Below are positions 50,204 through 59,699 of a stretch of DNA of 64,000 bases, piece by piece. The stretch's first letter is position 1. Each line of letters opens with the position of its first letter. The DNA is from Lysobacteraceae bacterium NML93-0793 (GTDB lineage Bacteria > Pseudomonadota > Gammaproteobacteria > Xanthomonadales > Xanthomonadaceae). The DNA lies in the NCBI GenBank assembly GCA_002324875.1, contig NTJG01000002.1, forward strand, positions 186,001 to 250,000, in the 5' to 3' direction. The notes below the pieces were generated by a model, which worked only from the letters and a program-made list of their open reading frames with translations, did no database searches and was not told where the DNA came from. Both the position numbers and the translations under genes were made by a program.

Positions 50204-51163
50204 TCAGTCCACGTAGAGCGAGCTGACCGATTCTCCGAACGCGATCCGGCGGATCGTCTCGGCCAGCAGCTCGGCGACGCTGAGCTGGCGGATGCGCGAG
50301 CAGTTGCGCGCGGCCTCCGACAGCGGAATGGTGTCGGTGACCACCATTTCGTCGAGCTGCGATTTTTCGATGTTGTCGATCGCTGCGCCCGAGAGCACCG
50401 CGTGCGTGCAGTAGGCGACGACCTTCTCGGCGCCGTTCTTCTTCAGCGCGGCGGCCGCGGCGCACAGGGTGCCGGCGGTGTCGACGATGTCGTCGACCAG
50501 CACGCACGTCTTGCCCTGCACGTCGCCGATGATGTTCATCACCGTGGAGACGTTCGCACGCGGGCGGCGCTTGTCGATGATCGCCAGATCCGCGTCGTCG
50601 AGGCGCTTGGCGATCGCGCGGGCGCGCACCACGCCGCCGACGTCGGGCGAGACCACGATCAGGTTGTCGGTGCCGTGCGCGCGCCAGATGTCGGCCAGCA
50701 GCAGCGGCGAGGCGTAGACGTTGTCGACCGGGATGTCGAAGAAGCCCTGGATCTGATCGGCATGCAGGTCGATCGTCAGCACCCGGTCGGCGCCGGCGGC
50801 GGTGACCATCTTGGCGGCCACCTTGGCCGTGATCGGCACGCGCGACGAGCGCAGGCGGCGATCCTGACGCGAATAGCCGAAGTACGGAATCACCGCGGTC
50901 ACGCTGGCGACGGATGCGCGCTTGAGCGCGTCGATCAGCACCAGCAGTTCCATCAGGTTCTCGGCCGACGGCGCGCATGTCGGCTGGATCAGGAACACGT
51001 CCTGCCGGCGCACGTTCTCCTCGATCTCGACCTGGACTTCGCCGTCGGAGAACGTCGACACCAGCGCCTTGCCCTGGCGCACCCCGAGCTCACGGCACAC
51101 GGCCTTGACCAGGGGGCGATTGGCATTGCCCGAGAAGATCAGGAGATTGCGTTCTTCTTTCAT
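50204..51163 (-). CDS. prs: Ribose-phosphate pyrophosphokinase
   Basis: 319 residues from [15 protein letters not shown]; the frame to 51208 is not used. PRPP synthase supplies purine, pyrimidine, His, Trp and NAD synthesis. Motifs: [21 protein letters not shown], the PP loop and flexible-loop region KRR, and [14 protein letters not shown], the PRPP-binding loop. Between tRNA-Gln and rplY. Confidence 0.97.
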   Translation of the reverse strand: MKEERNLLIFSGNANRPLVKAVCRELGVRQGKALVSTFSDGEVQVEIEENVRRQDVFLIQPTCAPSAENLMELLVLIDALKRASVASVTAVIPYFGYSRQDRRLRSSRVPITAKVAAKMVTAAGADRVLTIDLHADQIQGFFDIPVDNVYASPLLLADIWRAHGTDNLIVVSPDVGGVVRARAIAKRLDDADLAIIDKRRPRANVSTVMNIIGDVQGKTCVLVDDIVDTAGTLCAAAAALKKNGAEKVVAYCTHAVLSGAAIDNIEKSQLDEMVVTDTIPLSEAARNCSRIRQLSVAELLAETIRRIAFGESVSSLYVD

Positions 51164-51226
51164 GTCTGCAGTTCCGCGTCGCTCTGACCGAGCGGATGAA
51201 GGAACCATGCCGACGGCATGGACGGA

Positions 51227-51302
51227 TGGCAGGGGCGGCAGGATTCGAACCTGCGAATGCCGGGATCAAAACCCGGTGCCTTAACCACTTGGCGACGCCC
51301 CT
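51227..51302 (-). tRNA. tRNA-Gln (TTG anticodon)
   Basis: 76 bases with encoded CCA. Acceptor AGGGGCG pairs with CGCCCCT; anticodon stem-loop CCGGGTTTTGATCCCGG. It lies between ispE and prs, as in pseudomonads and xanthomonads. No separate promoter is visible; the upstream gap is a repeat. Confidence 0.95.
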
Positions 51303-51311
51303 TCGGAAAGC

Positions 51312-51395
51312 GGTGATTCGTGATTGGTCATTCGTGATTCGGAAAGGCGCGAGGCATCGCCCGTTCGAATCACCAATCACGAATTACGAATCACC
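51312..51395. repeat. GTGATTCG-type long inverted repeat between ispE and tRNA-Gln
   Basis: Left arm 51312-51342 starts GGTGATTCGTGATTGGTCAT; right arm 51366-51395 is CGAATCACCAATCACGAATT then ACGAATCACC. The arms are ~30 bases, nearly complementary, across about 23 bases. The end of the right arm (TCA at 51391-51393) is the stop codon of ispE. Confidence 0.8.
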
Positions 51396-52260
51396 ACGCA
51401 TCCAGCGCTTCGAGCAGGGGCGAGCGCGACGCGCCGGCCACCACGCGGGCCTGTACCCGTGAAGCCACCTGCGCATGGGCCGTCTCGGCGGATTCGCGCG
51501 TGGCGAATTCGACGAAGCAGCCGCTGCCCGTCCCGGTCAATCGCGGCGTACCGACCCGCGCCAGCTCGGTGAACACCGCCTCGACGGCGGGTTCCCGGCG
51601 ACGCAAAACCGGCTCGAACGCATTGCCGAGCGCTGCACCTGAAACGAAGTCGGCCATTGTCGCGGGCGCGGCATTTCGCGTCAATTCAGGGGCGGCGAAC
51701 AAGCCGGCGGTGTTCACGTGCACGCCGGGGTCGGCGAGCAGATACCAGGCCGGCGCCAGATCGACCGGCTGCAGCACGTCGCCGACGCCCTCGGCCCAGG
51801 CATTGCGGCCACGGACGAAGACCGGCACATCCGCGCCCAGGGCCAGGCCGATCTCCGCCAGCCGGTCCTCGCCGAGATCGAGTCTCCAGAGGCGATCGAG
51901 TGCTCGGAGCACGGTGGCGGCATCGGACGAGCCGCCCCCCAGGCCGGCACCCGAAGGGATACGCTTTTCGACGGCGATGTCGACGCCTTCGCTGATGTTG
52001 GCTGCAGATTTCAGCGCGCGTGCGGCGCGCACCACGAGATCGTCGTCCGCCGCAAGCCCTGGCAGCGTGTCGCCATGCCGGACGATGCGGACGTCCGCGC
52101 GGCGGCGCAGATGCACGGTATCGCCCCAGTCCAGCAGCCGGAACACGGTCTGCAGCGCGTGGTAGCCGTCGGCGCGCCGGCCGGTAATGCGGAGGAACAG
52201 GTTCAGCTTGGCCGGCGCCGGCCAGGCCTGCCAGCCGTCGCCCTCGAACGGACCGGTCAT
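51391..52260 (-). CDS. ispE: 4-diphosphocytidyl-2-C-methyl-D-erythritol kinase
   Basis: 289 residues, a GHMP kinase of the MEP isoprenoid pathway. [21 protein letters not shown] near the start carries the catalytic Lys-Asn region; the ATP loop is [21 protein letters not shown] is near the end. The stop codon lies in a repeat arm, so the final residues may have been set by repeat insertion. Its start overlaps the lolB stop as ATGA. Confidence 0.95.
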   Translation of the reverse strand: MTGPFEGDGWQAWPAPAKLNLFLRITGRRADGYHALQTVFRLLDWGDTVHLRRRADVRIVRHGDTLPGLAADDDLVVRAARALKSAANISEGVDIAVEKRIPSGAGLGGGSSDAATVLRALDRLWRLDLGEDRLAEIGLALGADVPVFVRGRNAWAEGVGDVLQPVDLAPAWYLLADPGVHVNTAGLFAAPELTRNAAPATMADFVSGAALGNAFEPVLRRREPAVEAVFTELARVGTPRLTGTGSGCFVEFATRESAETAHAQVASRVQARVVAGASRSPLLEALDAW

Positions 52261-52919
52261 GGCGAGGTGGCGGCCTCGAGCGACCAGGCATCGACGATCA
52301 GGCGCACGCGCGCAGCGTCGCGCGCGGCGTTGATCCGGACCGGCAGCGCCGGCGCGCCCCCGGATGCGACCGGCTGCCAGTCGAGATAGTCGATCGTCCA
52401 GCCGCCCTGCCGCAGCCGGGCGAGCTGGCCGTCGGCGGTGAATTCGAGTTCGGCCTCACCGGCTTGCGCCGGGTCGGCCCGCGTGCCGGCCGCCCACGCA
52501 GCGAGCGCGGCCACCGGGATATCGAAGCCGGTGGCCTCCCACAGCAGCTGGCCGACATCGGCACCGTCGCGCGGTCCGCCGTCCAGGCCCTCGATGCGGG
52601 CGCCATCCGGGTCGCCGCTCAGGCGCCAGCTCTGCCGGGTGACCGGCGCGGCCAGCGACACTTCGAAACGATCCCCTGCCTGCCGCCAGTCGATGCGGCC
52701 GCTGCCGCCGTCGCGACCGTTCGACATCGCGACCCGGCCGGTGAACGTGAATTCCGGCAACGACCGCACCGCGGCCTCGCGTGCGACGAGACGCGCCTCG
52801 GCTTCTGCCCGGGCCGCGGCATCGAGGACCGCGGTCTGCGCGGGCGGGCGCACCGGCACGCTGGTGCAGGCGGCCAGCGCGGTGATCAGCGCGGCCGTGG
52901 CGAGAAGACGGCCGCTCAT
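52257..52919 (-). CDS. lolB: Outer-membrane lipoprotein LolB
   Basis: 220 residues. A signal peptide with lipobox LAAC (Cys near 19) makes it an outer-membrane lipoprotein. LolB accepts lipoproteins from LolA. The LolB pattern ([24 protein letters not shown] and [20 protein letters not shown]) fits. It overlaps the TPR gene and ispE by ATGA on both sides. Confidence 0.9.
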   Translation of the reverse strand: MSGRLLATAALITALAACTSVPVRPPAQTAVLDAAARAEAEARLVAREAAVRSLPEFTFTGRVAMSNGRDGGSGRIDWRQAGDRFEVSLAAPVTRQSWRLSGDPDGARIEGLDGGPRDGADVGQLLWEATGFDIPVAALAAWAAGTRADPAQAGEAELEFTADGQLARLRQGGWTIDYLDWQPVASGGAPALPVRINAARDAARVRLIVDAWSLEAATSP

Positions 52920-54613
52920 GCGCCGGTCTTCTCGAGTGCGCGCAGCAGGGAGCGGTTCTCGGGATCGATCGCGCGCGCCTCGTCGAAATACCGGCGGGCC
53001 TCGTCGCGGCGCCCCATCACCCACAGCACCTCGGCGATGTGCGCGGCGACCTCGGCGTCCTTCATCATCGAATACGCACGCCGCAGTTCGACCAGCGCCT
53101 CGGCGTGACGGCCCAGGCGATAGAGCACCCAGCCGTAGCTGTCGATGATCGCGGCGTTGTCGGGCTCCGCCAGGCGCGCGCGGTCGATGAGTTCGAGCGC
53201 CTCGGTGTAGCGCTGCGTGCGGTCGGCCAACGTGTAGCCCAGCGCATTGAGCGCGGCGATGTTCTCGGGATCCTGGACCAGGATGCGGCGCAGGTCCGCC
53301 TCGGCGCGCGCGATGTCGTCGCGCCGCTCCCACATCAGCGCGCGTGCGTACAGCACCGCCGGGTCGTCGGGCATCGCGCCGAGCGCGCGGTTGTAGACGT
53401 CGAGTTCGACCGGATCGTCGTCTTCACGGCGCAATTCCGCCTCGAGCAGATAAGCGCTGCGGCGCGTGTCTTCCTCGGCGGCGCCGTCGGTCTGCAGCGC
53501 GCGCAGGCGCTGCCAGGCCTCGTCACGACGCTCGAGTTCGTGCAGCACGCGTGCGCCGCGGATCCGGGCCTGCTCACGCTCCGGACCGCCGGGCACGGTG
53601 TCGTACCACGACAGCGCTTCGTCGAACTGCTCCAGATATTCGGCCATCTGGCCCAGCAGCAGGCGCTGCGCGGGATTGGGCGTCAGCGCGGCGGCCTTGA
53701 CCTCCTCGTACAGCGCCGCCAGCGCGTCCTTGTTCTCCGCACGCGCCAGCAGCGAGGCCCGCAGCACGTAGGTGCGGCCATCCTGCGGACCGGTGCCCAG
53801 GGTGCGCTCGGCATCGGCGAAATCGCCCAGGGCCTCGTATTCCACGGCGATGGCCATCCGCACGTCGGGGGCGACCAGCGCAGCGTCCTCGCCCATGGCG
53901 GCCAGTGCGGCTCGCGCCTCGTCGACACGCCCCGACTCCCGAAGCTGACTGGCGCGCAGCAGCGCGACGCGCGGCTCGCCGGGAAATCTGGCGACGATCG
54001 CTTCGAGAATCCGCTCGGTCAGATCCACCCGGTCCAGCCGCTGGGCCAGACCGCCGAAGGCCATCCACGCCTGCAGCACATCGGGAATCGCGTCGTCGGC
54101 GACGATGCGCTCGAGCAGACGGGCGGCCTGGGCCGGATCGCGCCCTCCGCCGGAGAGCACCGTGAAGGCGTGCCGCCAGCCGGTCGGATCGTCGCTGCGC
54201 AGCAGCGCGTCGAGCTGGCGACGCGCGGCGCGGTCGCGGCCGTTGCGCAGCGACAGCGTCGCCTCGGCGGCCCGCATCGGCAGCGAATCCGGCGCGTGCC
54301 GGCGCCACAGGTCCAGCGCCTGCGCGGCACGGCGATCGTCGCCGGCCAGCAAGGCGATCCGGGTCGCGCGCTCGGCCAGCCCGGCATCGCCGTCGGATTG
54401 CCGAGCCGCGGCCAGGTACCAGTCGGCCGCCTCGTCGAGACGACCGGCCTGAACGGCGAATTCACCGGCCAGCGTGGCGCCGAGCAGATCGTTCTGGAGG
54501 CTGTCGACGGGCGCGGCGGGGGGGCGGGCGTGGGCGGCGCAGGCGATTCCGAGCAGGGGCACCAGCAGCGCCGCGCGCAGCGACGCGGACCAAACGGAGT
54601 CGAAAACGGGCAT
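52916..54613 (-). CDS. Tetratricopeptide-repeat protein, exported
   Basis: 565 residues from [11 protein letters not shown]; a TTG three codons earlier is also in frame. A signal peptide ends near AAHARPP. The rest is mainly Ala-rich helical repeats; clear TPR-like units occur at about 430-540 ([60 protein letters not shown]). It starts the TPR-lolB-ispE string, a common gamma-proteobacterial context; a role in envelope assembly is plausible but not shown. Confidence 0.8.
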   Translation of the reverse strand: MPVFDSVWSASLRAALLVPLLGIACAAHARPPAAPVDSLQNDLLGATLAGEFAVQAGRLDEAADWYLAAARQSDGDAGLAERATRIALLAGDDRRAAQALDLWRRHAPDSLPMRAAEATLSLRNGRDRAARRQLDALLRSDDPTGWRHAFTVLSGGGRDPAQAARLLERIVADDAIPDVLQAWMAFGGLAQRLDRVDLTERILEAIVARFPGEPRVALLRASQLRESGRVDEARAALAAMGEDAALVAPDVRMAIAVEYEALGDFADAERTLGTGPQDGRTYVLRASLLARAENKDALAALYEEVKAAALTPNPAQRLLLGQMAEYLEQFDEALSWYDTVPGGPEREQARIRGARVLHELERRDEAWQRLRALQTDGAAEEDTRRSAYLLEAELRREDDDPVELDVYNRALGAMPDDPAVLYARALMWERRDDIARAEADLRRILVQDPENIAALNALGYTLADRTQRYTEALELIDRARLAEPDNAAIIDSYGWVLYRLGRHAEALVELRRAYSMMKDAEVAAHIAEVLWVMGRRDEARRYFDEARAIDPENRSLLRALEKTGA

Positions 54614-54630
54614 CTGGGGCAACCGGGCCG

Positions 54631-54636
54631 TAAAAT
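54631..54636 (+). promoter_or_regulatory. Putative -10 box for hemA
   Basis: TAAAAT lies 71 bases before hemA in the 93-base divergent gap with the TPR gene. Five of six matches; no clear -35. Confidence 0.4.
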
Positions 54637-54706
54637 GGGCGCCTTCACCGGAAGCTTATCGCAAGCGCCTGAACGCGGATGTCGCCCAGGCTCGCCAGCC
54701 CAGTCC

Positions 54707-56011
54707 ATGCCCCTGTTCGCACTCGGCATCAACCACCAGACCGCGCCGGTCGCCCTGCGCGAGCGTGTCGCGTTCGCCGGCGAAGCACTCGCCGGTGCGC
54801 TGGCCGAGGTGCGCGCATTGCCCGGGGTGCGTGAAGCGGCGCTGCTGTCGACCTGCAACCGGACCGAACTCTACGCCGTCGCCGACGACGACGGCACGAC
54901 GCTGACCGACTGGCTCGCCACCCACCCGGATCGCGATGCCGCAGTGGCGGGCGGCGGCCTGCACGCCTACCTCTATCGTTATCGCGACGAAGCGGCGGCC
55001 CGGCACCTGTTCCGCGTCGCCACGGGTCTGGATTCGCTGGTGCTCGGCGAGCCGCAGATCCTGGGCCAGGTCAAGCAGGCCTGGGCCACGGCGCGCAGCA
55101 TGGGCACGCTGGGCGGCGAACTCGACCGCGTGTTCCAGCATGCGTTCGTCACCGCCAAGCGCGCGCGCAGCGAGACGCGGATCGGCACCAGCCCGGTGTC
55201 GGTGGCGTCGCTGGCGGTGCGGCTGGCGCAGGAATCCTTCGCACGGCCCTCGGATTCGGCGGTGCTGCTGATCGGCGCCGGCGAGACCATCGAACTCGCC
55301 GCGCGCCATCTCGCCCAGGCGAACGTCAAGCGTCTCCTGGTCGCCAACCGCACCTACGCCCACGCCCAGGACCTGGCCGCCCGCCACGGCGGTGTCGCGC
55401 TGCCGCTCGACGAGCTCGACCGGCATCTGTTCCTGGCCGACATCGTGCTGTCGGCGACCGCGAGCCGTGCGCCGTTGCTGACCCGCCCGCAGGTGGCCGC
55501 CGCGCTGGAGGCGCGCAAGCACCGGCCGATGCTGCTGATGGATCTGGCCGTGCCGCGCGACATCGCGCCGGATGTGGCCGAACTGCGCGACGTGTTCCTC
55601 TACACCGTCGACGATCTGGAACGCACGCTCGACGACAACCGTCGCGGCCGCCGTGAAGCCGCGAACGATGCCGAGGCGATCATCGATCTGCAGGTCACGC
55701 GCTACGGCGAGGCCCGCGCGGCCAGCGGTCGCCTGGCGCCGGTGCGCCAGCTGCGTGCGCAGGGCGAGGCGATCCGCAGCGAGGCGCTGGCGCGCGCGCG
55801 GCAGCAACTGGCGGCCGGCCAGTCGCCGGACGCCGTACTCGAGCAACTCGCCCACGGCCTGACCAACCGTCTGCTGCACCTGCCGACCGCAGCGCTGCGC
55901 GAAGCGGCGCTGCACGGCGACGACGCCCTGGCCGAACGCCTGGAGCAGGTGCTGGCGGTGCGCTCCGACACGCCCTCACTGGATGCCGATGCTGCCGACC
56001 CTGCGCCGTAA
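54707..56011 (+). CDS. hemA: Glutamyl-tRNA reductase
   Basis: 434 residues. HemA makes glutamate-1-semialdehyde, the first committed step of tetrapyrrole synthesis. C50 in STCNRTELY is the nucleophile; [13 protein letters not shown] is at the start. The NADPH domain has [16 protein letters not shown], and a C-terminal dimer helix follows. Start at 54707 (MPLFALG). Overlaps prfA by 29 bases. Confidence 0.96.
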   Translation: MPLFALGINHQTAPVALRERVAFAGEALAGALAEVRALPGVREAALLSTCNRTELYAVADDDGTTLTDWLATHPDRDAAVAGGGLHAYLYRYRDEAAARHLFRVATGLDSLVLGEPQILGQVKQAWATARSMGTLGGELDRVFQHAFVTAKRARSETRIGTSPVSVASLAVRLAQESFARPSDSAVLLIGAGETIELAARHLAQANVKRLLVANRTYAHAQDLAARHGGVALPLDELDRHLFLADIVLSATASRAPLLTRPQVAAALEARKHRPMLLMDLAVPRDIAPDVAELRDVFLYTVDDLERTLDDNRRGRREAANDAEAIIDLQVTRYGEARAASGRLAPVRQLRAQGEAIRSEALARARQQLAAGQSPDAVLEQLAHGLTNRLLHLPTAALREAALHGDDALAERLEQVLAVRSDTPSLDADAADPAP

Positions 56012-57074
56012 GCTCGAGGCGCTGGCCGAACGCCGCGACGAACTCGAACGCCTGCTGTCCGATCCGGCCACCGTCGCCGACCAGGGCCGCTTCCGCGCGC
56101 TGTCGCGCGAGTTCGCCCAGCTCGAGCCGGTGGCGACGGCGCTGGCCGAGGAGCGCCGCACCCGCGACGATCTCGACGCCGCGCGCGCGATGCTCGACGA
56201 CGCCGACATGCGCGAGCTGGCGCAGGAGGAAATCGCCGCGGCCGACGCCCGGCTCGAGGTGCTGGAGTCGCAGCTGCTGGCGCTGCTCGTGCCACGCGAC
56301 GCGCGTGACGACGGCGGCCTCTATCTCGAGATCCGCGCCGGCACCGGCGGCGACGAGGCGGCGATCTTCGCCGGCGACCTGTTCCGCATGTACACGCGCT
56401 ATGCCGAGCGCCAGGGCTGGCGCATCGACGTGGAATCGGCGAGCCCGGGCGAACACGGCGGCTATCGCGAGATCATCGCGGCTGTCGACGGCGCAGGCGC
56501 GTACGCGCGATTGAAGTTCGAATCCGGCACCCACCGCGTGCAGCGCGTGCCCGAGACCGAATCGCAGGGCCGCATCCACACCTCGGCGGCGACGGTGGCG
56601 ATCATTCCGGTCGAGGACGATTCGGTCGAGATCGTACTCAACCCTGCGGACCTGAAGGTCGACACCTTCCGCTCGTCCGGCGCCGGCGGCCAGCACGTCA
56701 ACAAGACCGACTCGGCGATCCGCATCACCCACGTGCCGACCGGCGTCGTTGTCGAATCGCAGACCGAGCGCAGCCAGCACGCCAACCGCGACAAGGCGAT
56801 GAAACGCCTGCGCGCGATGCTGGCCGAAGCCGAGGCCGAGCGCCGCGCCGCGGCGACGGCCGAGATCCGCAAGCTGCAGGTCGGCAGCGGCGACCGCAGC
56901 CAGCGCATCCGCACCTACAACTATCCGCAGGGCCGCATCACCGACCACCGCGTCGAGGGCCTCACCCTGTACGACCTGCCCAACGTGCTCGAAGGCGCCC
57001 TCGACCCGCTCGTCGACCGGCTGTCGCAGGAGCACCAGGCCGACGCGCTGGCCCGGCTCACGCAGGGCCACTGA
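55983..57074 (+). CDS. prfA: Peptide chain release factor 1
   Basis: 363 residues. RF1 reads UAA and UAG. The anticodon-like PxT is P190-E-T192 and the catalytic G235-G236-Q237 lies in [17 protein letters not shown]. Start at 55983 (or 55989), inside the hemA 3-prime end. Confidence 0.97.
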   Translation: MPMLPTLRRKLEALAERRDELERLLSDPATVADQGRFRALSREFAQLEPVATALAEERRTRDDLDAARAMLDDADMRELAQEEIAAADARLEVLESQLLALLVPRDARDDGGLYLEIRAGTGGDEAAIFAGDLFRMYTRYAERQGWRIDVESASPGEHGGYREIIAAVDGAGAYARLKFESGTHRVQRVPETESQGRIHTSAATVAIIPVEDDSVEIVLNPADLKVDTFRSSGAGGQHVNKTDSAIRITHVPTGVVVESQTERSQHANRDKAMKRLRAMLAEAEAERRAAATAEIRKLQVGSGDRSQRIRTYNYPQGRITDHRVEGLTLYDLPNVLEGALDPLVDRLSQEHQADALARLTQGH

Positions 57075-57126
57075 CGCCGGCGCTGCACGCACGCGGCGTC
57101 ATCCGGCGATGCGCTAGGCTGCGTGC

Positions 57127-57645
57127 ATGACCGCACTCGACCACACCATCGCCCTGCACATCTGCGTGCTGACCGTCTCCGACAGCCGCAGCCTCGAGAC
57201 CGACAGCTCCGGCGACTATCTCGCCCGGGCGCTCGGCGACGCCGGCCACACCGTGGCCGAACGCGCCCTGCTGCCCGACGACCGCTACGCGATGCGCGCC
57301 CTGGTGTCGAAATGGATCGCCGATCCGGCGATCGACGGCATCCTCGTGACCGGCGGCACCGGGTTCACCGGGCGCGATTCGACGCCCGAAGCGCTGCGAC
57401 CGCTGCTCGACAAGGAGATGCCCGGCTTCGGCGAACTGTTCCGCGCGATCTCGTTCGAGGAGATCGGCACGTCCTCGCTGCAGTCGCGTGCGTTCGCGGG
57501 GCTGGCCAATGCGACCTTCGTCTTCGCCCTGCCCGGCTCCACCTCGGCCTGCCGCACCGCGTGGGAGAAGATCATCCGCCAGCAGCTCGATGCACGCACG
57601 AAACCCTGCAACCTCGCCACGATCCGTCCGCGCCTGAAGGAGTGA
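57127..57645 (+). CDS. moaB: Molybdenum cofactor biosynthesis protein MoaB/MogA family
   Basis: 172 residues. MoaB/MogA proteins adenylylate molybdopterin or bind it. ILVTGGTGFTGRDSTPEAL and FALPGSTSACRTAWEKII match the fold; RPRLKE ends the protein. After prfA and directly before the XRE-family gene. Confidence 0.9.
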   Translation: MTALDHTIALHICVLTVSDSRSLETDSSGDYLARALGDAGHTVAERALLPDDRYAMRALVSKWIADPAIDGILVTGGTGFTGRDSTPEALRPLLDKEMPGFGELFRAISFEEIGTSSLQSRAFAGLANATFVFALPGSTSACRTAWEKIIRQQLDARTKPCNLATIRPRLKE

Positions 57646-57647
57646 CG

Positions 57648-58016
57648 GTGGGCCTCGACCAGACCCTGCGCCTGCTCGCCAGGGCCCGCGGCCTGACCGC
57701 GGCCGAGATCGCCGCGGCGATCCCGCGCGTGGGCGCCGCGACGGTGTCGGCCTGGATGCGCGGCGAGAAGGCACCGGCCGCCGAGCAGATCGAGGCCCTC
57801 GCACGCACCTTCGGCGTTCCGGTCGGCGCCCTGCTCGCCACCCTGGCGAGCACCTTCGACCCGGCCCGCACCAAAGGCGAGCACACGTTGCTGGCGGCCT
57901 ACCGCGCACTCGACACGCGGCAGCAGGGCGCGCTGCTCGAGGTGGCGCGCGGCATGGCCGGCATGCGCGCCGAGCGTGCGCGCCGCAGGAACTCACCGGC
58001 ACAGGACACGTCATGA
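57648..58016 (+). CDS. XRE-family helix-turn-helix regulator
   Basis: 122 residues from a GTG at 57648 (MGLDQTLRLLARARG), with AAGGAG upstream. The HTH is LTAAEIAAAIPRVGAATVSAWMRGEK, split here around residues 17-40. The C-terminal half is helical and unidentified. It starts 3 bases after moaB and overlaps ppk2 by ATGA, so it may regulate this operon. No target site was found. Confidence 0.8.
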   Translation: MGLDQTLRLLARARGLTAAEIAAAIPRVGAATVSAWMRGEKAPAAEQIEALARTFGVPVGALLATLASTFDPARTKGEHTLLAAYRALDTRQQGALLEVARGMAGMRAERARRRNSPAQDTS

Positions 58017-58825
58017 TGCGACTCAAGCGCAAGGACTACGAGGCCGCACTGGCGCCGATGCAGGTGGCGCTGGCGGAGATGGCGCACTGGGTGCAGGTCT
58101 GCGGCCAGCGTGTGCTGATCGTCTTCGAAGGGCGCGACACCGCCGGCAAGGGCGGCACGATCCAGGCGATTTCCGAACACCTCAATCCGCGCCAGTGCCG
58201 GGTGACCGCACTGCCGAAGCCCTCGGACCGCGAGCAGGGCCAGTGGTATTTCCAGCGCTACGTCGAACACCTGCCGGCCGCCGGCGAAATCGCCCTGTTC
58301 GATCGCAGCTGGTACAACCGCGCCGGCGTCGAGGCGGTGATGGGCTTCGCCACGCCGCAGCAGGTCGCGGCCTTCCTGCGTGACGCGCCGACCTTCGAGC
58401 GCCAGCTGGTGGACGACGGCATCCTGCTGTTCAAGTACTGGCTGGGCTGCGACCAGGCGCAGCAGGAAAAGCGCTTCGCCGAGCGCCTGGCCGATCCGCT
58501 CAAGCGCTGGAAACTCTCGCCGATGGATCTCGCCGCGCGCGAGCGCTACGACGATTACACCCGGGCGCGCGAGACCATGCTCGCCGCCACCCACACGCCC
58601 TATGCGCCGTGGACGCTGGTGGATTTCAACGACCAGCGGCGCGGCCGGCTGACGCTGATCCGGGATCTGCTCGATCGCCTGCCCGACCTGCAGGTCGATA
58701 CGGCGTTGCCGCACTTTCCGCCCCTGCACGCACCGCCGGCCAGCGAGTGCTATGCGCTGGTGCCGCCGCTGCCGTCGTTCGATGTGGACGCAGCGGCACG
58801 CGGCGACGCACCGACGACGCGCTGA
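58013..58825 (+). CDS. ppk2: Polyphosphate kinase 2 family protein
   Basis: 270 residues. Walker A is G40-R-D-T-A-G-K46-G-G48 and Walker B is DRSWYNRAGVE; the lid has KRWKLSPMD. PPK2 enzymes move phosphate between polyphosphate and nucleotides. The single domain matches the class I size. It starts at ATGA with the XRE gene. Convergent with acyP. Confidence 0.93.
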   Translation: MMRLKRKDYEAALAPMQVALAEMAHWVQVCGQRVLIVFEGRDTAGKGGTIQAISEHLNPRQCRVTALPKPSDREQGQWYFQRYVEHLPAAGEIALFDRSWYNRAGVEAVMGFATPQQVAAFLRDAPTFERQLVDDGILLFKYWLGCDQAQQEKRFAERLADPLKRWKLSPMDLAARERYDDYTRARETMLAATHTPYAPWTLVDFNDQRRGRLTLIRDLLDRLPDLQVDTALPHFPPLHAPPASECYALVPPLPSFDVDAAARGDAPTTR

Positions 58826-58872
58826 CGCGCTGCACACGCCCTCCCCCGCGACGCAGCGCCGACGTCAGCGGA

Positions 58873-59136
58873 TCACAAAGCCCGAAACGCCGCTGTGCGC
58901 CGCATTGTCGGCAGGTGGTCGCGCTCGACCTGTGTCACGTGCACCGGTGGCGGCCCATGCGCGAGCCATCCGGCCAGCGCGTCTGTGGAACCGGGGGCGA
59001 GCACCTCCACGCGCCCGTCGTCGCGATTGCGCTCCGCACCGCGCAGACCCAGCGCCGCTTCACGCGCCTGCGCGGCAGCGCGCATACCCACGCCCTGCAC
59101 GCGTGTCTCGATACGGCGCCGGGCCGTCGCCCTCAG
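58873..59136 (-). CDS. acyP: Acylphosphatase (probable CTG start)
   Basis: 87 residues if translated from a CTG whose last two bases are the first two of the tlpA stop (CTGA). R19 in VQGVGMR and N37 in AERNRDDGRVEV are the active-site residues, 18 apart as in the family. The next in-frame ATG (codon 18) would cut the active site. A GTG or TTG start before CTG would need a long overlap with tlpA. It hydrolyses acyl phosphates; physiological substrate unknown. Confidence 0.8.
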   Translation of the reverse strand: MRATARRRIETRVQGVGMRAAAQAREAALGLRGAERNRDDGRVEVLAPGSTDALAGWLAHGPPPVHVTQVERDHLPTMRRTAAFRAL

Positions 59137-59699
59137 GCCTGCACGGGCGGCCCGCCGGCCTCGGCGATCATCGCCTCGATGCCTTCGGCGGTGACCGGGC
59201 CGAGGAACTGCTTGGCCACGCGGCCGTCGGGCGCGATCAGGTAGGTCATCGGCAGGCCCTTCGGAGTTTCGAAGTCCGCCGGCGGCGCGAAGGGGTCGAG
59301 GATCGCGATCGGATACACCACCGGGCGCTCGTCCAGGAACGCGCGCATCGCGTCCGGCTCGATCTCCTCGTAGGCGAGGCCGACGACCTGGATGTGCTCG
59401 CGCATCGCATCGAGTGCGGACAGCTCGGGCATCTCCTTCAGGCACGGCGCGCACCAGGTCGCCCAGAAGTTCACCACGACCCAGCGGCCGCGATGATCGG
59501 CGAGATCGAAGACGCCGCCGTCGAGCGTGTCGACACGCAACGTCGGCTGTTCACGGGCCGACGCCGCCACGCCATCGGCGCCGGGCGCGGTCTGCGCAGC
59601 GCCGGTCGGTGCGGCGTCGGCGGGCGTGTCGTCGCCTCCACGCTGGCAGGCGGCGAGCGCGACGAGCAGGGCGGCACAGAAGGCGGTGCGGCGGATCAT
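59133..59699 (-). CDS. TlpA-like thioredoxin-fold lipoprotein
   Basis: 188 residues from MIRRTAFCAALLVALAAC; lipobox LAAC gives a lipid-anchored protein. The redoxin domain has WATWCAPCLKEMPEL with CAPC and a cis-Pro in GLPMTYLI. Likely a periplasmic thiol reductase. Start supported by GGAGA; it overlaps the YihY gene by ATGA. Confidence 0.9.
   Translation of the reverse strand: MIRRTAFCAALLVALAACQRGGDDTPADAAPTGAAQTAPGADGVAASAREQPTLRVDTLDGGVFDLADHRGRWVVVNFWATWCAPCLKEMPELSALDAMREHIQVVGLAYEEIEPDAMRAFLDERPVVYPIAILDPFAPPADFETPKGLPMTYLIAPDGRVAKQFLGPVTAEGIEAMIAEAGGPPVQA

Noticed and set aside
53039-54706. Long plus-strand frame running into hemA
   Set aside because: It covers the TPR gene in antisense and joins hemA in frame by chance; hemA starts at 54707.
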